Assembly (NCBI RefSeq): GCF_001904725.1
Contig: NZ_MRCE01000007.1
Location: 124,001 to 188,000, forward strand
Length of the DNA: 64,000 nucleotides
Direction of reading: 5' to 3'
From: Phormidium ambiguum IAM M-71
GTDB taxonomy: Bacteria; Cyanobacteriota; Cyanobacteriia; Cyanobacteriales; Aerosakkonemataceae
Shown: positions 26,764-36,103 of the stretch, piece after piece
Layout of the letters: each line of letters opens with the position of its first letter
How positions within the stretch are numbered: the first letter of the stretch is position 1
The notes under the pieces: generated by a model
Databases searched by the model: none
Told to the model about the DNA's origin: nothing
The model's input: only the letters and a program-made list of their open reading frames with translations
Position numbers and translations under genes: made by a program

Positions 26764-27258
26764 ATGAGAAAAATTATTATTGGTGTGATGGGTCCGGGCG
26801 CTAACGCCACAGAGTTTGATTTAGAAAATGCTTATCAGCTAGGGAAATTAATTGCCGAAGCTGGGTGGGTATTGCTCACAGGGGGAAGAAATGAAGGTGT
26901 CATGGATGCTGCTAGTAAAGGTGCAAAATCTGCTAATGGTTTAACGATCGGTATTCTTCCTTCATCTGATACTAGTACTGCTTCGGAAGCTGTTGATATT
27001 GCAATTGTTACAGATTTGGGAAATGCCAGAAATAATATTAATGTGCTTTCCAGCGATATGATTATTGCTTGTGGAATGGGTGCTGGAACTGCTTCGGAAA
27101 TTGCTTTAGCTTTGAAGGTAAATAAGCAAGTGATTTTGTTAAATAGTGATGAGAATAGTCAAGTATTTTTTCAAAGTTTAGCCAAAGATCGAGTTTTAGT
27201 TGCGGAAAATCCGGGAGAAGCTATTGAGTTAGTTAGACTCAGATCCCCGACTTTTTAG
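26764..27258 (+). CDS. TIGR00725 family protein (LOG/DprA-like Rossmann fold)
   Basis: A 164-residue protein from ATG 26764, the start that gives MRKIIIGVMGPGANATEFDL. It has the SLOG-type nucleotide-binding pattern: GWVLLTGGRNEGVMDAASKG, then GLTIGILPS, then DLGNARNNINVLSSDMIIAC, then GMGAGTASEIALALK. Members are related to lysine-decarboxylase-like LOG proteins and DprA; the ligand is unknown. The last residues RSPTF and the stop codon are supplied by a dispersed palindromic repeat (27241-27273). Confidence 0.85.
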   Translation: MRKIIIGVMGPGANATEFDLENAYQLGKLIAEAGWVLLTGGRNEGVMDAASKGAKSANGLTIGILPSSDTSTASEAVDIAIVTDLGNARNNINVLSSDMIIACGMGAGTASEIALALKVNKQVILLNSDENSQVFFQSLAKDRVLVAENPGEAIELVRLRSPTF

Positions 27259-27273
27259 AGAAGTCGGGGATTT
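27241..27273. repeat. Dispersed palindrome, copy 3, overlapping a gene's 3' end
   Basis: Arms AGATCCCCGACTT and AAGTCGGGGATTT (one mismatch) with a 7-nt loop. The left arm encodes the last residues and the stop codon (TAG at 27256-27258) of the TIGR00725 gene lies in the loop. It may also serve as a terminator between convergent genes. Confidence 0.8.
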
Positions 27274-27285
27274 AGTGCCAGTAGA

Positions 27286-28170
27286 TTACCAACCAGCTTG
27301 AGGGCCTGCCCAAGCTTGTTTAACAGTATTGCCAAAAACGATCGGCTGATCTTCTTGTTTCGCTGCGATCGTTTTTCCCTGAATATTAACTGCCCATAAT
27401 TGACGATTTTCGTCACCTAATTCCCCTGCTTGGAAAATCACATTTTGGGGGTTAACTTTACTCCAACCTAATAAAATAGCTTGACCATATTCGCCAGCAT
27501 TACTAGGAGTAATTGTATTGCTACGCCCCGTATTCCGATCCCAAACTACTGCGTAGTCAGAAGCATCTGAAGCGCTGAGGCTACCTTCAAATTGACGTGC
27601 TAAAAGTCGATCGCCTTTCCCTGACCAAGAAACCGGAATTAAAATAGTCACAATTCCAGGCATATCTCCTGGTTCTTTGGCTTTGTTCGGATTGTTTGCT
27701 AAAGGAGAACTAGCCGTTATCACTCGCAACTGTTTAGTTTGCAAATTCTCCACAAACATCACGCTACTAACATGACTGTTATACAGTTCTGGCTTAACTT
27801 GCAATTGCACCCGACTGTAAGCCGCATACTTGCCATCTGGAGAAATTACCGAAGGAGTGCGATAGAAGCGAACTCCTGAACCTTTTGTCGAACTCACCTG
27901 TTCATGAGTGGATATCACCCAATTCCAAGGTACTGGATAGGGACTTTCTAATGGATCAACTTGTGGCTGAGATGGCTCGATTGTAGCGGGAGTAGTGCGA
28001 ACTGCCGGAACAGTTTTTTGATTACGTACTTGTTGCGTAGCAGGCTTTGTCCGTACTACTCTTTTGGCAGAGGCAGATAAATTTCCCGCCACCAAAGCGG
28101 AAGCGACTAATAGCACAGTTGCAAGGGCTAACTGGCGTGGTTTAATTAAATACTTACCGATTTTAAACAT
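27286..28170 (-). CDS. Conserved-looking exported protein, beta-propeller-like
   Basis: A 294-residue protein. The N terminus MFKIGKYLIKPRQLALATVL plus VASALVAGNLSASA is a probable signal peptide or anchor. A low-complexity Thr/Val/Pro linker follows. The rest has TolB/WD-like phrases: TPSVISPDGKYAAYSRVQLQ, VSWSGKGDRLLARQFEG and WAVNIQGKTI. It may be a small extracytoplasmic propeller fragment. I cannot name the family. It is convergent with the TIGR00725 gene and divergent from the OmpA-type gene. Confidence 0.55.
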   Translation of the reverse strand: MFKIGKYLIKPRQLALATVLLVASALVAGNLSASAKRVVRTKPATQQVRNQKTVPAVRTTPATIEPSQPQVDPLESPYPVPWNWVISTHEQVSSTKGSGVRFYRTPSVISPDGKYAAYSRVQLQVKPELYNSHVSSVMFVENLQTKQLRVITASSPLANNPNKAKEPGDMPGIVTILIPVSWSGKGDRLLARQFEGSLSASDASDYAVVWDRNTGRSNTITPSNAGEYGQAILLGWSKVNPQNVIFQAGELGDENRQLWAVNIQGKTIAAKQEDQPIVFGNTVKQAWAGPQAGW

Positions 28171-28420
28171 TAGATGATTCTCTTCAAAGTGCTTCTGGTG
28201 TAAGGAGGAACGGCCAAAGGAACAGTTGAGCTTATTTTATACATATCTGAACAAATTGCTAGTGTTGGATGTAAATTTATTTGTAGTTGTTCAGATATTT
28301 TTTCTGATGTTTATCCGAGCAATAACAATATATTTTTGTGGAGTACTTGACAGCAAAGGGTAAACAGGAGTAATTTTTTCTGGCTCCCCTAAAACTTATT
28401 TTTTGGTCAATAAAATTAAC

Positions 28421-29179
28421 ATGGGGCGATTTTTCTTAGTTTTCCTATTTCGGTTTCTCTTGTTGGTGGTAGGTGGTGGTTTTGCTGCCCTTTTAGGTGT
28501 GGCATTGGCTACCGTTTTTCCAGCAACAATGCCACAAAAACCTTTGGTAGCAAAAGTACCGCAATTAATTCCGGGTATCAGTACCGATCAAAATAGTAAT
28601 AATCCTAACGTTGCTACTCCATCCGAGACAAAGCCGCAGTTAACACAGGCGCAAAGGAAGCAACTGGAAACAGAATTAAAACTCTTGGAAAGACAGTTAA
28701 AGACTAGTAGCGATCGCACTAAACTACGACCCAGAATTAGAGCAATTCGTCAACAATTGCGGGTAAATTTAGTTCAACTCCCATCAGCTAGTCAATTAGC
28801 TTTGTCAACTGAACCAATAATTAATCCAGAGACTCTTACTGGATTAATTCCTTCGGATGTTTTATTTGAAGATAACCAAAGTTTCTTATTAACTGAGGGT
28901 AAACCTGTTTTAGATAAATTGGTTGATGAGTTACAAAGTTACCCAGGTGCATCTGTTGTGATTGGTGTGCATACTGATAGCGTAGGTGAAGAAAGCAACA
29001 ACCGGATATTATCTTTCCGTCAAACGGAAGCGATCGTTAATTATCTTTCCTCTACCTTGGGTAAATCATATACTTGGATACCTGTAGGTTACGGCGAAAC
29101 TTTTCCGTTAGTGAACGATGAAAATCAAACAAATCTTCAATTTAACCGTCGGGTAGAAATTAAAGTAAACCCGAAATAA
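28421..29179 (+). CDS. OmpA family protein
   Basis: A 252-residue protein from ATG 28421. One N-terminal transmembrane helix (about residues 4-28) is followed by a Pro/Thr linker and a coiled coil ([20 protein letters not shown]). The C-terminal OmpA/MotB peptidoglycan-binding domain spans about 145-250: [53 protein letters not shown] and [12 protein letters not shown]. It is an inner-membrane anchored, peptidoglycan-binding protein. No motor-type partner is nearby. The next gene, fmt, begins 58 bp downstream. Confidence 0.88.
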   Translation: MGRFFLVFLFRFLLLVVGGGFAALLGVALATVFPATMPQKPLVAKVPQLIPGISTDQNSNNPNVATPSETKPQLTQAQRKQLETELKLLERQLKTSSDRTKLRPRIRAIRQQLRVNLVQLPSASQLALSTEPIINPETLTGLIPSDVLFEDNQSFLLTEGKPVLDKLVDELQSYPGASVVIGVHTDSVGEESNNRILSFRQTEAIVNYLSSTLGKSYTWIPVGYGETFPLVNDENQTNLQFNRRVEIKVNPK

Positions 29180-29237
29180 ATTTGAGATTTTGGATTTTCA
29201 CTTCCCTATTCTCTGTTCCCTCTTCCCTCTTCCTGTA

Positions 29238-30242
29238 ATGAAAATCATCTTTTTTGGCACGCCACAATTTGCAGTTCCCACATTAGAAAAGCTGTTAAAT
29301 CATCCAGAATTTGAAGTTTTGTCTGTGGTTACTCAACCGGATAAACGTCGCGGTAGAGGTAATCAACTAATACCGTCTCCGGTAAAAGAGTTAGCTTTAT
29401 CTCATCAATTACCAGTTTGGCAACCAACTAGAATTAAAAAAGATGAGGAAACTTTAGCTTTATTGCAAGCTGCTACTGCCGATGTATTTGTCGTCGTAGC
29501 TTACGGACAAATACTGTCGCAGCAAATTTTAGATATGCCCAAAATTGGTTGTGTGAATGTTCACGGTTCAATTTTGCCGAAATATCGAGGTGCGGCACCG
29601 ATTCAATGGTGTTTGTATCATGGAGAAAAGGAAACTGGTATTACTACCATGTTGATGGATGCGGGAATGGATACTGGTGCAATGTTGTTAAAAGCTGAAA
29701 CACCGATCGCACTATTAGATAATTCCCTCGATTTAGCCAAAAATTTATCGGTATTAGGGGCAGATTTGTTAATTGAAACTCTATTAAAATTGCAACGCCA
29801 AGAGATTCAACCCATTCCCCAAGATAATTCAATTGCTACTTATGCTTCCTTAATTAAAAAACCAGATTATTTGATAGATTGGTCACAATCGGCGATCGCA
29901 TTACACAATCAAATTAGAGGATTTTACCCCGATTGTGTGGCAAGTTTACGGGGAAATTCCTTAAAAATTACCGCTACTGCCCCCCTTGGTTCTGATTACT
30001 GGACAGATTTACCATCATCCTTACAAGTGTTAGAAAAAGATTGGCCTAATATATCTTCTCATGTTGGTCAGCCAGGGGAAGTAGTCAGTCTTGCCAAGGG
30101 AATAGGCCCCATCATTCAAACTGGACAGGGACTTTTGCTACTTCGAGAAGTTCAAATGGCTGGCAAACGTCCCCAGTCGGGATGGGATTTTGTCAATGGA
30201 ACTCGCCTCACAGTTGGAGAGGTGCTAGAAAATGGACAGTGA
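29238..30242 (+). CDS. fmt: Methionyl-tRNA formyltransferase
   Basis: A 334-residue enzyme that formylates the initiator Met-tRNA with 10-formyltetrahydrofolate. ATG 29238 gives [20 protein letters not shown]; the in-frame upstream extension is a low-complexity TTCCC run and is not native. The catalytic signature [19 protein letters not shown] is near residue 105, with [17 protein letters not shown] next. The C-terminal beta-barrel domain carries [15 protein letters not shown]-like residues ([14 protein letters not shown]). The length is normal. Confidence 0.96.
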   Translation: MKIIFFGTPQFAVPTLEKLLNHPEFEVLSVVTQPDKRRGRGNQLIPSPVKELALSHQLPVWQPTRIKKDEETLALLQAATADVFVVVAYGQILSQQILDMPKIGCVNVHGSILPKYRGAAPIQWCLYHGEKETGITTMLMDAGMDTGAMLLKAETPIALLDNSLDLAKNLSVLGADLLIETLLKLQRQEIQPIPQDNSIATYASLIKKPDYLIDWSQSAIALHNQIRGFYPDCVASLRGNSLKITATAPLGSDYWTDLPSSLQVLEKDWPNISSHVGQPGEVVSLAKGIGPIIQTGQGLLLLREVQMAGKRPQSGWDFVNGTRLTVGEVLENGQ

Positions 30243-30249
30243 TGGAACT

Positions 30250-30615
30250 TTATCCAGCAGCGGCTGATGGTTCATAATGACGACAGCGATCGCATGGGCC
30301 GTCTGGATTTACTGCACAACGCATAATTTCTGAATGTGCATTAAACTGACAAGTTGCGTCTCCCACTACCCAGCGCCCATTATACAAACTGCGATCGGCA
30401 GTATTTGGCGCTGATTGAACATAAAGAGCGATTTTTTGAAGTTGATAGCCACCTAGCTTATATTGGTAACGGTGACTGCGTTCTAAAACAGCGTAAGTTT
30501 GACCTTCTAAATTCAGATAATTTCCCGGTTGCGGTGTCCAGTCGAGGTTGATTTTACCCAAAGAACGACGCGGATACGTCAAAATCACCTCTGTTGGTAA
30601 TGAATCTGGTTCCAT
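30250..30615 (-). CDS. DUF6464 family protein
   Basis: A 121-residue soluble protein. It starts MEPDSLPTEVILTYPRRSLG and has NYLNLEGQTYAVLERSHRYQ, then KLGGYQLQKIALYVQ. The C-terminal zinc-binding-like cluster is CQFNAHSEIMRCAVNPDGPC followed by DRCRHYE, with four cysteines. It matches a small cyanobacterial family of unknown function. It is convergent with fmt, 7 bp apart. Confidence 0.7.
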   Translation of the reverse strand: MEPDSLPTEVILTYPRRSLGKINLDWTPQPGNYLNLEGQTYAVLERSHRYQYKLGGYQLQKIALYVQSAPNTADRSLYNGRWVVGDATCQFNAHSEIMRCAVNPDGPCDRCRHYEPSAAAG

Positions 30616-30675
30616 AACAGACTTTAGGTGTGTTTTGTACTACATTTGTGATGTTATCGCAAAAGTTGGGCTGGG

Positions 30676-30735
30676 GAGGTAAGGGGACTGGGGATGGGGA
30701 GATGGGGAGATGGGGGGACAAGGGGACAAGGGAAA
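30676..30735. repeat. G-rich short tandem repeat (GGGGAGAT / GGGGACAA)
   Basis: Octamer-type units GGGGAGAT and GGGGACAA in a row in the gap between DUF6464 and the diguanylate cyclase. The same GGGGACAA octamer occurs inside the coding sequence at 46761-46797. Confidence 0.8.
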
Positions 30736-30830
30736 AAAAGAGAGACCAGATGATTTTTCCTTTATTTGCATCATCTCTCCTCTACAAATCAATTTCTCTG
30801 TTTACAATGGATCGGCCTTGCTGCCCTTCG

Positions 30831-32834
30831 TTAAAGTATGGTTGATTCTATTTGCAAACAGACCGCACAATTTCTCCCAGCTTGTTTTGCTTGATAAAGA
30901 GCTTTGTCTGCTGCTTCAATTAGCTTAGCTGGCCAACATTGATGATCGGGAATTACGCTGGTAATTCCGACACTAATAGTAACGTATTGACTAATGGCAG
31001 AACCTGCATGATGTATTTTTAATCCCATGACATTTTGCCTAATAATTTCTGCTACATGATAGGCACCGTTAATGGGAGTGTGAGGTAGGATAATAGCAAA
31101 TTCTTCTCCTCCGTAGCGGGCAACTAAATCTGCTGGTCTTCTTACGGCTTGACGAATCGCTATTGCTACTTCTTGTAAACAAAAATCTCCAGCTTGATGC
31201 CCGTATGTATCGTTATAAATTTTGAAGAAATCTACATCACAAATAATTAAAGATAAGGGGGCTTTTTCTCTTTCTAATCTGCGCCATTCATTAGCTAAAT
31301 ATTCATCGAATCGTCGGCGATTTGCTAATTGTGTTAAGCTATCTGATGATGCTAATCTTGCTAGTTCTTGATTTGCTACTTGGAGTTTTTGGTAAAGTTC
31401 TGCTTGTTGAATAGCGATCGTTAATTGATTAGCTAATTGTTTCATTAAATCTACTTCTAAGGATTGCCATTTTCTATTTAAATGGCAATTATGCACCATG
31501 AGGACACCCCACAAATTATTGCCTTGGCGAATCGGTACTTCTAAGCTAGATTTTACTTGCCAATCACGTAATAATGCTTGATGAGAGCAATGGCAATTTT
31601 CATTATTAATATTATCTATTTTTGTAATATCATCTTGTTGATAGTAACATAGATAGTTTTTATTTAAGTAATAATTTGCTAATCTTACTCCTAAGATACT
31701 TTGACAATCTTCAGATTTTGATTCTACAGTAACTATTCCCGATTTAAGACTTTGATTTTCCCATTCTCCATAATGTTGAAAGCGACAAACGATCGCTCGA
31801 TCTGCTTGCAAAAAATGGCGCACTTCTGTTACCGCAGTATGGAGAACTTCATTTAAATTTAAAGAACGGCGAATTTGTTGAGTAATACCCGCCATTAATC
31901 TTTCTTTTTCTATCTGCAACTGTAAAGCAGCTTCCGCTTGTTTACGTTCGCTAATATCTTGTGCAGTTCCTAAAATTTGTCGCGGTTTCCCTTCTTCAGT
32001 TCTAGTAAAAATTACTTCTCGAAAATGAAACCAGCGCCATTCTCCCGATCTATGACGTAACCGATAATCAATTTCAATTATTTCTCCTTCTTGGACAAAA
32101 TCGAACTTAGCAAAATGAGTCGGAAGTTGCTCTAAATCTTCTGGTTGCATCAATTCAGTAAAAATATTTATATTCATTCCTTGAACTTCAGCAATAGAAT
32201 ATCCCAATAATATATTGATTTGTTCATTTACATAAAATATGTTTTGGTTAACTAAATCATATATGTATAATATATAAGGAGCAGTATCAGCAACTTTTTG
32301 AATAAAATGCTGACTTTTTCGCAATTCTTCTTCTACTTTTTTCCGCTCATTAATTTCTTCTAAAGCCTGATCGCGCATGGTGCGATAGTCTTGAATGCGT
32401 TGTGTTAAATCAGTGACATCTTCAATGACAAATAACGCATAAAATGGTTGTTTATCAGTGCGATCGCCAATTTTTTCTTCGGCTTCCGCAGCCGCATTAA
32501 TTGCTGGAATAGGTGTTACTGTAGTATGCTGAATTCGCCATCGACCATCTGGTAACTGACAGGGAAGAATTGATTTGTGTAGTTGTGAAGAAAAGAGGGT
32601 TGGTGGCCCACCAGAAAAAATTTGTTGCAGTCGAAAAATGTATTTTGGTTGACGTAAATGCGGGAAATAATTTCCAATATTTTGCCCTAAAATTTCATTA
32701 CGATAAATTCCCGTCCAATTTTCTAGACAGCGATTCCAAAATATGACGATAAAATCTTCTCGAAGAATACAAACTCCTTCGGGAACGCGATCGAGAATGC
32801 CAAATTCTTTTTGTGCTAATTCTAGATCGTTCAT
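30831..32834 (-). CDS. Diguanylate cyclase with PAS, PAS, GAF and GGDEF domains
   Basis: A 667-residue sensor enzyme, last of a three-gene operon. Domain order: PAS (about 15-130), a coiled segment, PAS-PAC (about 175-300, IEIDYRLRHRSGEWRWFHFR), GAF (about 320-480, with LRDWQVKSSLEVPIRQGNNL), and GGDEF (about 510-660). The active site is RYGGEEFA and the substrate region ICDVDFFKIYNDTYGHQAGD; both are intact, so it should make cyclic di-GMP. No inhibitory RxxD site was noted near the start of GGDEF. It overlaps cheC by 4 bp. Confidence 0.92.
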   Translation of the reverse strand: MNDLELAQKEFGILDRVPEGVCILREDFIVIFWNRCLENWTGIYRNEILGQNIGNYFPHLRQPKYIFRLQQIFSGGPPTLFSSQLHKSILPCQLPDGRWRIQHTTVTPIPAINAAAEAEEKIGDRTDKQPFYALFVIEDVTDLTQRIQDYRTMRDQALEEINERKKVEEELRKSQHFIQKVADTAPYILYIYDLVNQNIFYVNEQINILLGYSIAEVQGMNINIFTELMQPEDLEQLPTHFAKFDFVQEGEIIEIDYRLRHRSGEWRWFHFREVIFTRTEEGKPRQILGTAQDISERKQAEAALQLQIEKERLMAGITQQIRRSLNLNEVLHTAVTEVRHFLQADRAIVCRFQHYGEWENQSLKSGIVTVESKSEDCQSILGVRLANYYLNKNYLCYYQQDDITKIDNINNENCHCSHQALLRDWQVKSSLEVPIRQGNNLWGVLMVHNCHLNRKWQSLEVDLMKQLANQLTIAIQQAELYQKLQVANQELARLASSDSLTQLANRRRFDEYLANEWRRLEREKAPLSLIICDVDFFKIYNDTYGHQAGDFCLQEVAIAIRQAVRRPADLVARYGGEEFAIILPHTPINGAYHVAEIIRQNVMGLKIHHAGSAISQYVTISVGITSVIPDHQCWPAKLIEAADKALYQAKQAGRNCAVCLQIESTIL

Positions 32835-33442
32835 AGTGCTTCCCCAAAAGCTAGATCGATCGCTTTTAGTAGAGCATCTAAAGAGCCAACGGTAAACATT
32901 AAAATTATGTCACCAGCAATGTGTAATTGTTCGATCATAAAACAAGTGTGAGCTAACAGAATTTTTGTATTCTCATCAATGTCAGCAAAAATTGGAAAGT
33001 TATTTACCTTACTTTCATTATAAGTAGGTAAAGAATATTGCAAATGCTCAATTAACGCATTGCTTAAAGAACCCATAATACCATTGAGAACGATATTTCC
33101 TACTTCCAATAAAGCTCCTATTTTTACTACATCTAGATCGGGAGTGCCGATAGCTTCTCCCGTCAGAACCGATACCAAATCAGCAGCACTTTCTGTAGGA
33201 AAAACTAATTCAGCAGTTCCACTAAAAGTACCAGAAAAATTTAACTGTACTGTAGCCAATACACTATCATTAAATTGGGATTTTAATTCAGATTTTAATT
33301 GTTCAGGAGTTAGGAGGTTTACTTCTGGGATATGTAATCGAATCGGAGAATCTAGCATATCATTTAATACGCCAGCTGCTCGACCGACACCAATATTCAC
33401 TAATTCCTGTAAAGCATCGATATGATTAAATGTTAGATTCAT
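32831..33442 (-). CDS. CheC-type phosphatase/chemotaxis protein
   Basis: A 203-residue CheC/CheX-fold protein. The first active-site helix reads HIDALQELVNIGVGRAAGVL, matching D-x3-E-x2-N, with a proline 23 positions after the Asn (HIPEV). The second helix ALLEVGNIVLNGIMGSL keeps E and N but lacks the leading Asp/Ser, so it may be less active. CheC dephosphorylates response regulators such as CheY. It overlaps a CheY-like regulator by 17 bp and a diguanylate cyclase by 4 bp, so the three proteins are probably one pathway. Confidence 0.88.
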   Translation of the reverse strand: MNLTFNHIDALQELVNIGVGRAAGVLNDMLDSPIRLHIPEVNLLTPEQLKSELKSQFNDSVLATVQLNFSGTFSGTAELVFPTESAADLVSVLTGEAIGTPDLDVVKIGALLEVGNIVLNGIMGSLSNALIEHLQYSLPTYNESKVNNFPIFADIDENTKILLAHTCFMIEQLHIAGDIILMFTVGSLDALLKAIDLAFGEAL

Positions 33443-33824
33443 AAATTTCTGATGGGGGTAAATTTTCTAATGCTTTTTTTATGCAATCGCGCAATTCATT
33501 TGGTTTAACTAACTTGTGCATAACTGTCATTGCACCTAGTTGCAAGCATTTTATTCGTGTAGTTTCTTGAATATCAGCAGTAATGACAATTGTAGGAATT
33601 TTCAATTCTCGTTGACGCATTACGGTAAGAAATTCTACTCCTCCCATTTCTGGCATTAAAATATCTAGCAGAATGCAGTCAGGTTTCTTTTGTTTTTTTT
33701 CAAGTATTTCCAAGGCTTCTATTCCATTTTTCGCTTCCCAAATTGTGTAACCTTCAGTTTGTAAAATTTTGCGAAGCACTTGACGACTTAGTGCTGCGTC
33801 GTCGATAACTAGTATTGTTGCCAC
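33426..33824 (-). CDS. CheY-like response regulator
   Basis: A single receiver domain of about 132 residues (GTG 33824; TTG 33830 possible). Conserved features: VIDD near the start, the phospho-acceptor in CILLDILMPEMGG, the Thr in TIVITADIQE, and Lys in MHKLVKPNEL. There is no output domain. It overlaps cheC by 17 bp. A GGAG ribosome site near 33835 favours the GTG. It is likely the CheC substrate and may control the downstream diguanylate cyclase; no kinase is adjacent. Confidence 0.85.
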   Translation of the reverse strand: MATILVIDDAALSRQVLRKILQTEGYTIWEAKNGIEALEILEKKQKKPDCILLDILMPEMGGVEFLTVMRQRELKIPTIVITADIQETTRIKCLQLGAMTVMHKLVKPNELRDCIKKALENLPPSEIYESNI

Positions 33825-33830
33825 TATCAA

Positions 33831-34147
33831 TTATCTCCGCTCACTTTTTTCTCTTTAAATTTTAGTTTTTCTTGGCTTAAATAACTCAACTTTTTAATAG
33901 GTTTTAATTAAGTTAAAAATTAAAATTTGTTGAGTTAGATATTATATTGTTACGGTTAATTAGGTTGAACCAACTAATTTAATTAAAAATAATATACCGA
34001 TAAATAGTAAAATTTTTGTAAGGATTTAACTATAAAGAAAAATTATTGGACATATTTATAATGATTGTTGGGAATGAGGGACAAATTAATCAGCTTAAGT
34101 TAGCAATTGAAAAGATTATTTTGTCCCAGGTTGAGGTACTTTACCAG
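33831..34147. other. AT-rich intergenic region
   Basis: A 317-bp gap between the response-regulator operon and ald, both on the minus strand. It is strongly AT-rich and holds only a 43-codon open frame at 34061, which overlaps ald and has no ribosome site. Nothing else was recognised. Confidence 0.45.
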
Positions 34148-35281
34148 TTAATGTTTGTTTTTACCATTTTTGGAATTACGTTTTTTTTCTGATGGCTGAC
34201 TGAGATCGGGAAATACTTCTTGAACTGCTGGGTGTACTAACTGATGATTTTGGACATTTACACCTTTAGCTAGAAAAGAATCTGTTTCTAAAGCTTTTAA
34301 GCCTTGATTAGCTAGTTTGAGGACGTAAGGTAGAGTACTATTGTTGAGAGCTTGGGTAGCAGTCCAGGGAACGGCTCCGGGCATATTGGGTACGCCGTAA
34401 TGTACGACATCTTCTTCTATGTAGGTGGGTTGTGTGTGGGAAGTGGGATGTAAGGTTTCGACACAACCGCCTTGATCTACCGCAACATCAACGATGACGG
34501 AACCATGACGCATTTGTTTCACGAAGTCACGGGAGACAAGGATGGGGGCGCGTTTTCCTGTGACTAAAACTGCACCAATGAGTAAGTCTGTATCGATGAC
34601 GTTTTTTTCGATCGCACTAGGACTACTGTAAAGATATTCGACTCTAGAACCAAATAAAGTTTCTAAATAAGCTAAACGCTCTACATTTACGTCAAAAATT
34701 TGTACTCTTGCTCCCATCCCAATAGCGATGCGTGCTGCTTCTGTACCCACCACTCCACCGCCTAAAATCATTACTTTTCCAGGTCTAACGCCGGGAACAC
34801 CGCCTAAAAGAACACCCCGTCCTCCTTGTTGGCGTTCGAGATATCTGGCTCCGAATTGTACTGCTAAACGTCCAGCGATAATGCTCATTGGTGTGAGCAA
34901 GGGGAGTTTACCATTGGTTAGTTCTACAGTTTCGTAAGCGATCGCACAAACTCCACTATTAATTAATGATTCGGTTAAAGTGCGATCGGCTGCTAAATGT
35001 AAATAAGTAAAGAGTATCTGTTCTTTTTGCAAAAATTTATACTCTGTCGCCAACGGTTCTTTAACTTTAACTACCAGTTCTCTATCCCAAGCTTTTTTTG
35101 CTGTCTCAACAATCTTTGCACCAGCTTGAATATATTTTTCATCCTCGAAACCTGCACCCGCGCCCGCTTGTGTCTCGACATAAATTTTGTGTCCTGCTTC
35201 ATGCAGCACGCGCACGCTACTGGGAGTTAAACCTACGCGAAATTCTTGATCTTTTGTTTCCTTGGGAACACCGATTTCCAT
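34148..35281 (-). CDS. ald: Alanine dehydrogenase
   Basis: A 377-residue NAD-dependent enzyme that interconverts L-alanine with pyruvate plus ammonia. It starts MEIGVPKETKDQEFRVGLTP, the family signature. Further hallmarks: LFTYLHLAADRTLTESL, LLTPMSIIAGRLAVQFGA, the Rossmann motif GGGVVGTEAARIAIGMGA, and VVHYGVPNMPGAVPWTATQA. A basic C-terminal tail (KKRNSKNGKNKH) is an extension. It functions in nitrogen recycling and is apparently monocistronic. Confidence 0.96.
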   Translation of the reverse strand: MEIGVPKETKDQEFRVGLTPSSVRVLHEAGHKIYVETQAGAGAGFEDEKYIQAGAKIVETAKKAWDRELVVKVKEPLATEYKFLQKEQILFTYLHLAADRTLTESLINSGVCAIAYETVELTNGKLPLLTPMSIIAGRLAVQFGARYLERQQGGRGVLLGGVPGVRPGKVMILGGGVVGTEAARIAIGMGARVQIFDVNVERLAYLETLFGSRVEYLYSSPSAIEKNVIDTDLLIGAVLVTGKRAPILVSRDFVKQMRHGSVIVDVAVDQGGCVETLHPTSHTQPTYIEEDVVHYGVPNMPGAVPWTATQALNNSTLPYVLKLANQGLKALETDSFLAKGVNVQNHQLVHPAVQEVFPDLSQPSEKKRNSKNGKNKH

Positions 35282-35354
35282 CTGCTACCTCTACACTGAC
35301 CCATGCTTTTAGCTTATCTGACGGAAGTAGAACACAGGGGACGGGAGAAAGAAA

Positions 35355-35640
35355 ATGTAAGAGATGGGGGAAGGGGGAAAGGGGAAAGGGGGAAATGGGA
35401 AAATGGGAAAATGGGAAATGGGAAAATGGGAAAATGGGTAAGGGGGAAATGCAGGGCTAATTTATTGTAGTTGGATATTGAAAAGCAGGGGGTTCCTGAT
35501 GCAGGGGACAGGGGAGAAGATTATATGTAGTTAAATTATTTCTCCCCCTTTCCCCATTTTCCCTTTTCCCCCTTTTCCCCCTTTTCCCCATTTTCCTTTT
35601 CCCCCTTTCCCCCCTTTCCCCCTACTCCCCTCTTTAAGAG
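35355..35640. repeat. G-rich minisatellite and inverted C-rich copy
   Basis: From 35366 to 35450 the plus strand is a run of GGGAAAATGG- and GGGGGAAA-type units; from 35540 to 35632 it is the reverse-complement type (CCCCATTTTCC, CCCCCTTTTCC). The two blocks face each other across about 90 bp and could form a long imperfect cruciform or RNA hairpin between ald and the HLIP gene. No coding role. Confidence 0.85.
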
Positions 35641-35713
35641 AATTTGCTTATTCCTCTAGGCTATGATAGAAATGTAAAGATTTGTTACCGAATGCAGAAG
35701 GGTTTGACAGTTT

Positions 35714-35908
35714 ATGGCTAGAGGTTTTGATTCCGCAACAGCACAACCACAACCAACGACAACTCCCAAACTAGAGGAGCCAAAATTTGGGTTTAATGAA
35801 TATGCAGAACGCTTGAATGGTAGAGCGGCGATGATTGGTTTTGCTTTGACCTTGCTGATTGAGTATGTCACAGGTCAAGGTTTATTATCTTGGCTAGGGC
35901 TTTCTTAA
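35714..35908 (+). CDS. High-light-inducible protein (chlorophyll a/b-binding fold)
   Basis: A 64-residue single-helix thylakoid protein. After a polar N terminus it has PKFGFNEYAERLNGRAAMIG followed by ALTLLIEYVTGQGLLSWLGL. The ExxNGRxAMxGF motif supplies chlorophyll ligands. HLIPs bind chlorophyll and carotenoids, protect photosystem assembly intermediates and dissipate energy under high light. A TGTAAAGATTTGTTACC segment about 30 bp upstream faintly resembles a two-box RpaB (HLR1) site on the reverse strand, but the match is weak. Confidence 0.93.
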   Translation: MARGFDSATAQPQPTTTPKLEEPKFGFNEYAERLNGRAAMIGFALTLLIEYVTGQGLLSWLGLS

Positions 35909-36103
35909 GTCTGAATTGTAGTTTTTTCTGAAGTTTTCCTGAAGAATATGCTTTCAGGAAGCAAAAGTAATGGAGCATGAAGTGGGGGTGGAGAAAAGAT
36001 AATTGTTGCTGCGCCCCAACTTCATGCAAGTGAAGGATAGGAACCTGAATAGTAAAACGCTAAGATTGAAGCAAAACTAGATTACATAGTTGACTGATTA
36101 ATT

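Noticed and set aside
34061-34192. 43-codon open frame starting MIVGNEGQINQLKLAIEKII
   Set aside because: It overlaps the end of ald on the other strand, lacks a ribosome site, and has no recognised relative.
35671-35688. Possible RpaB (HLR1) site before the HLIP gene
   Set aside because: The two half-sites match only loosely (TAACA in place of TTACA), so it is mentioned only in the gene entry.
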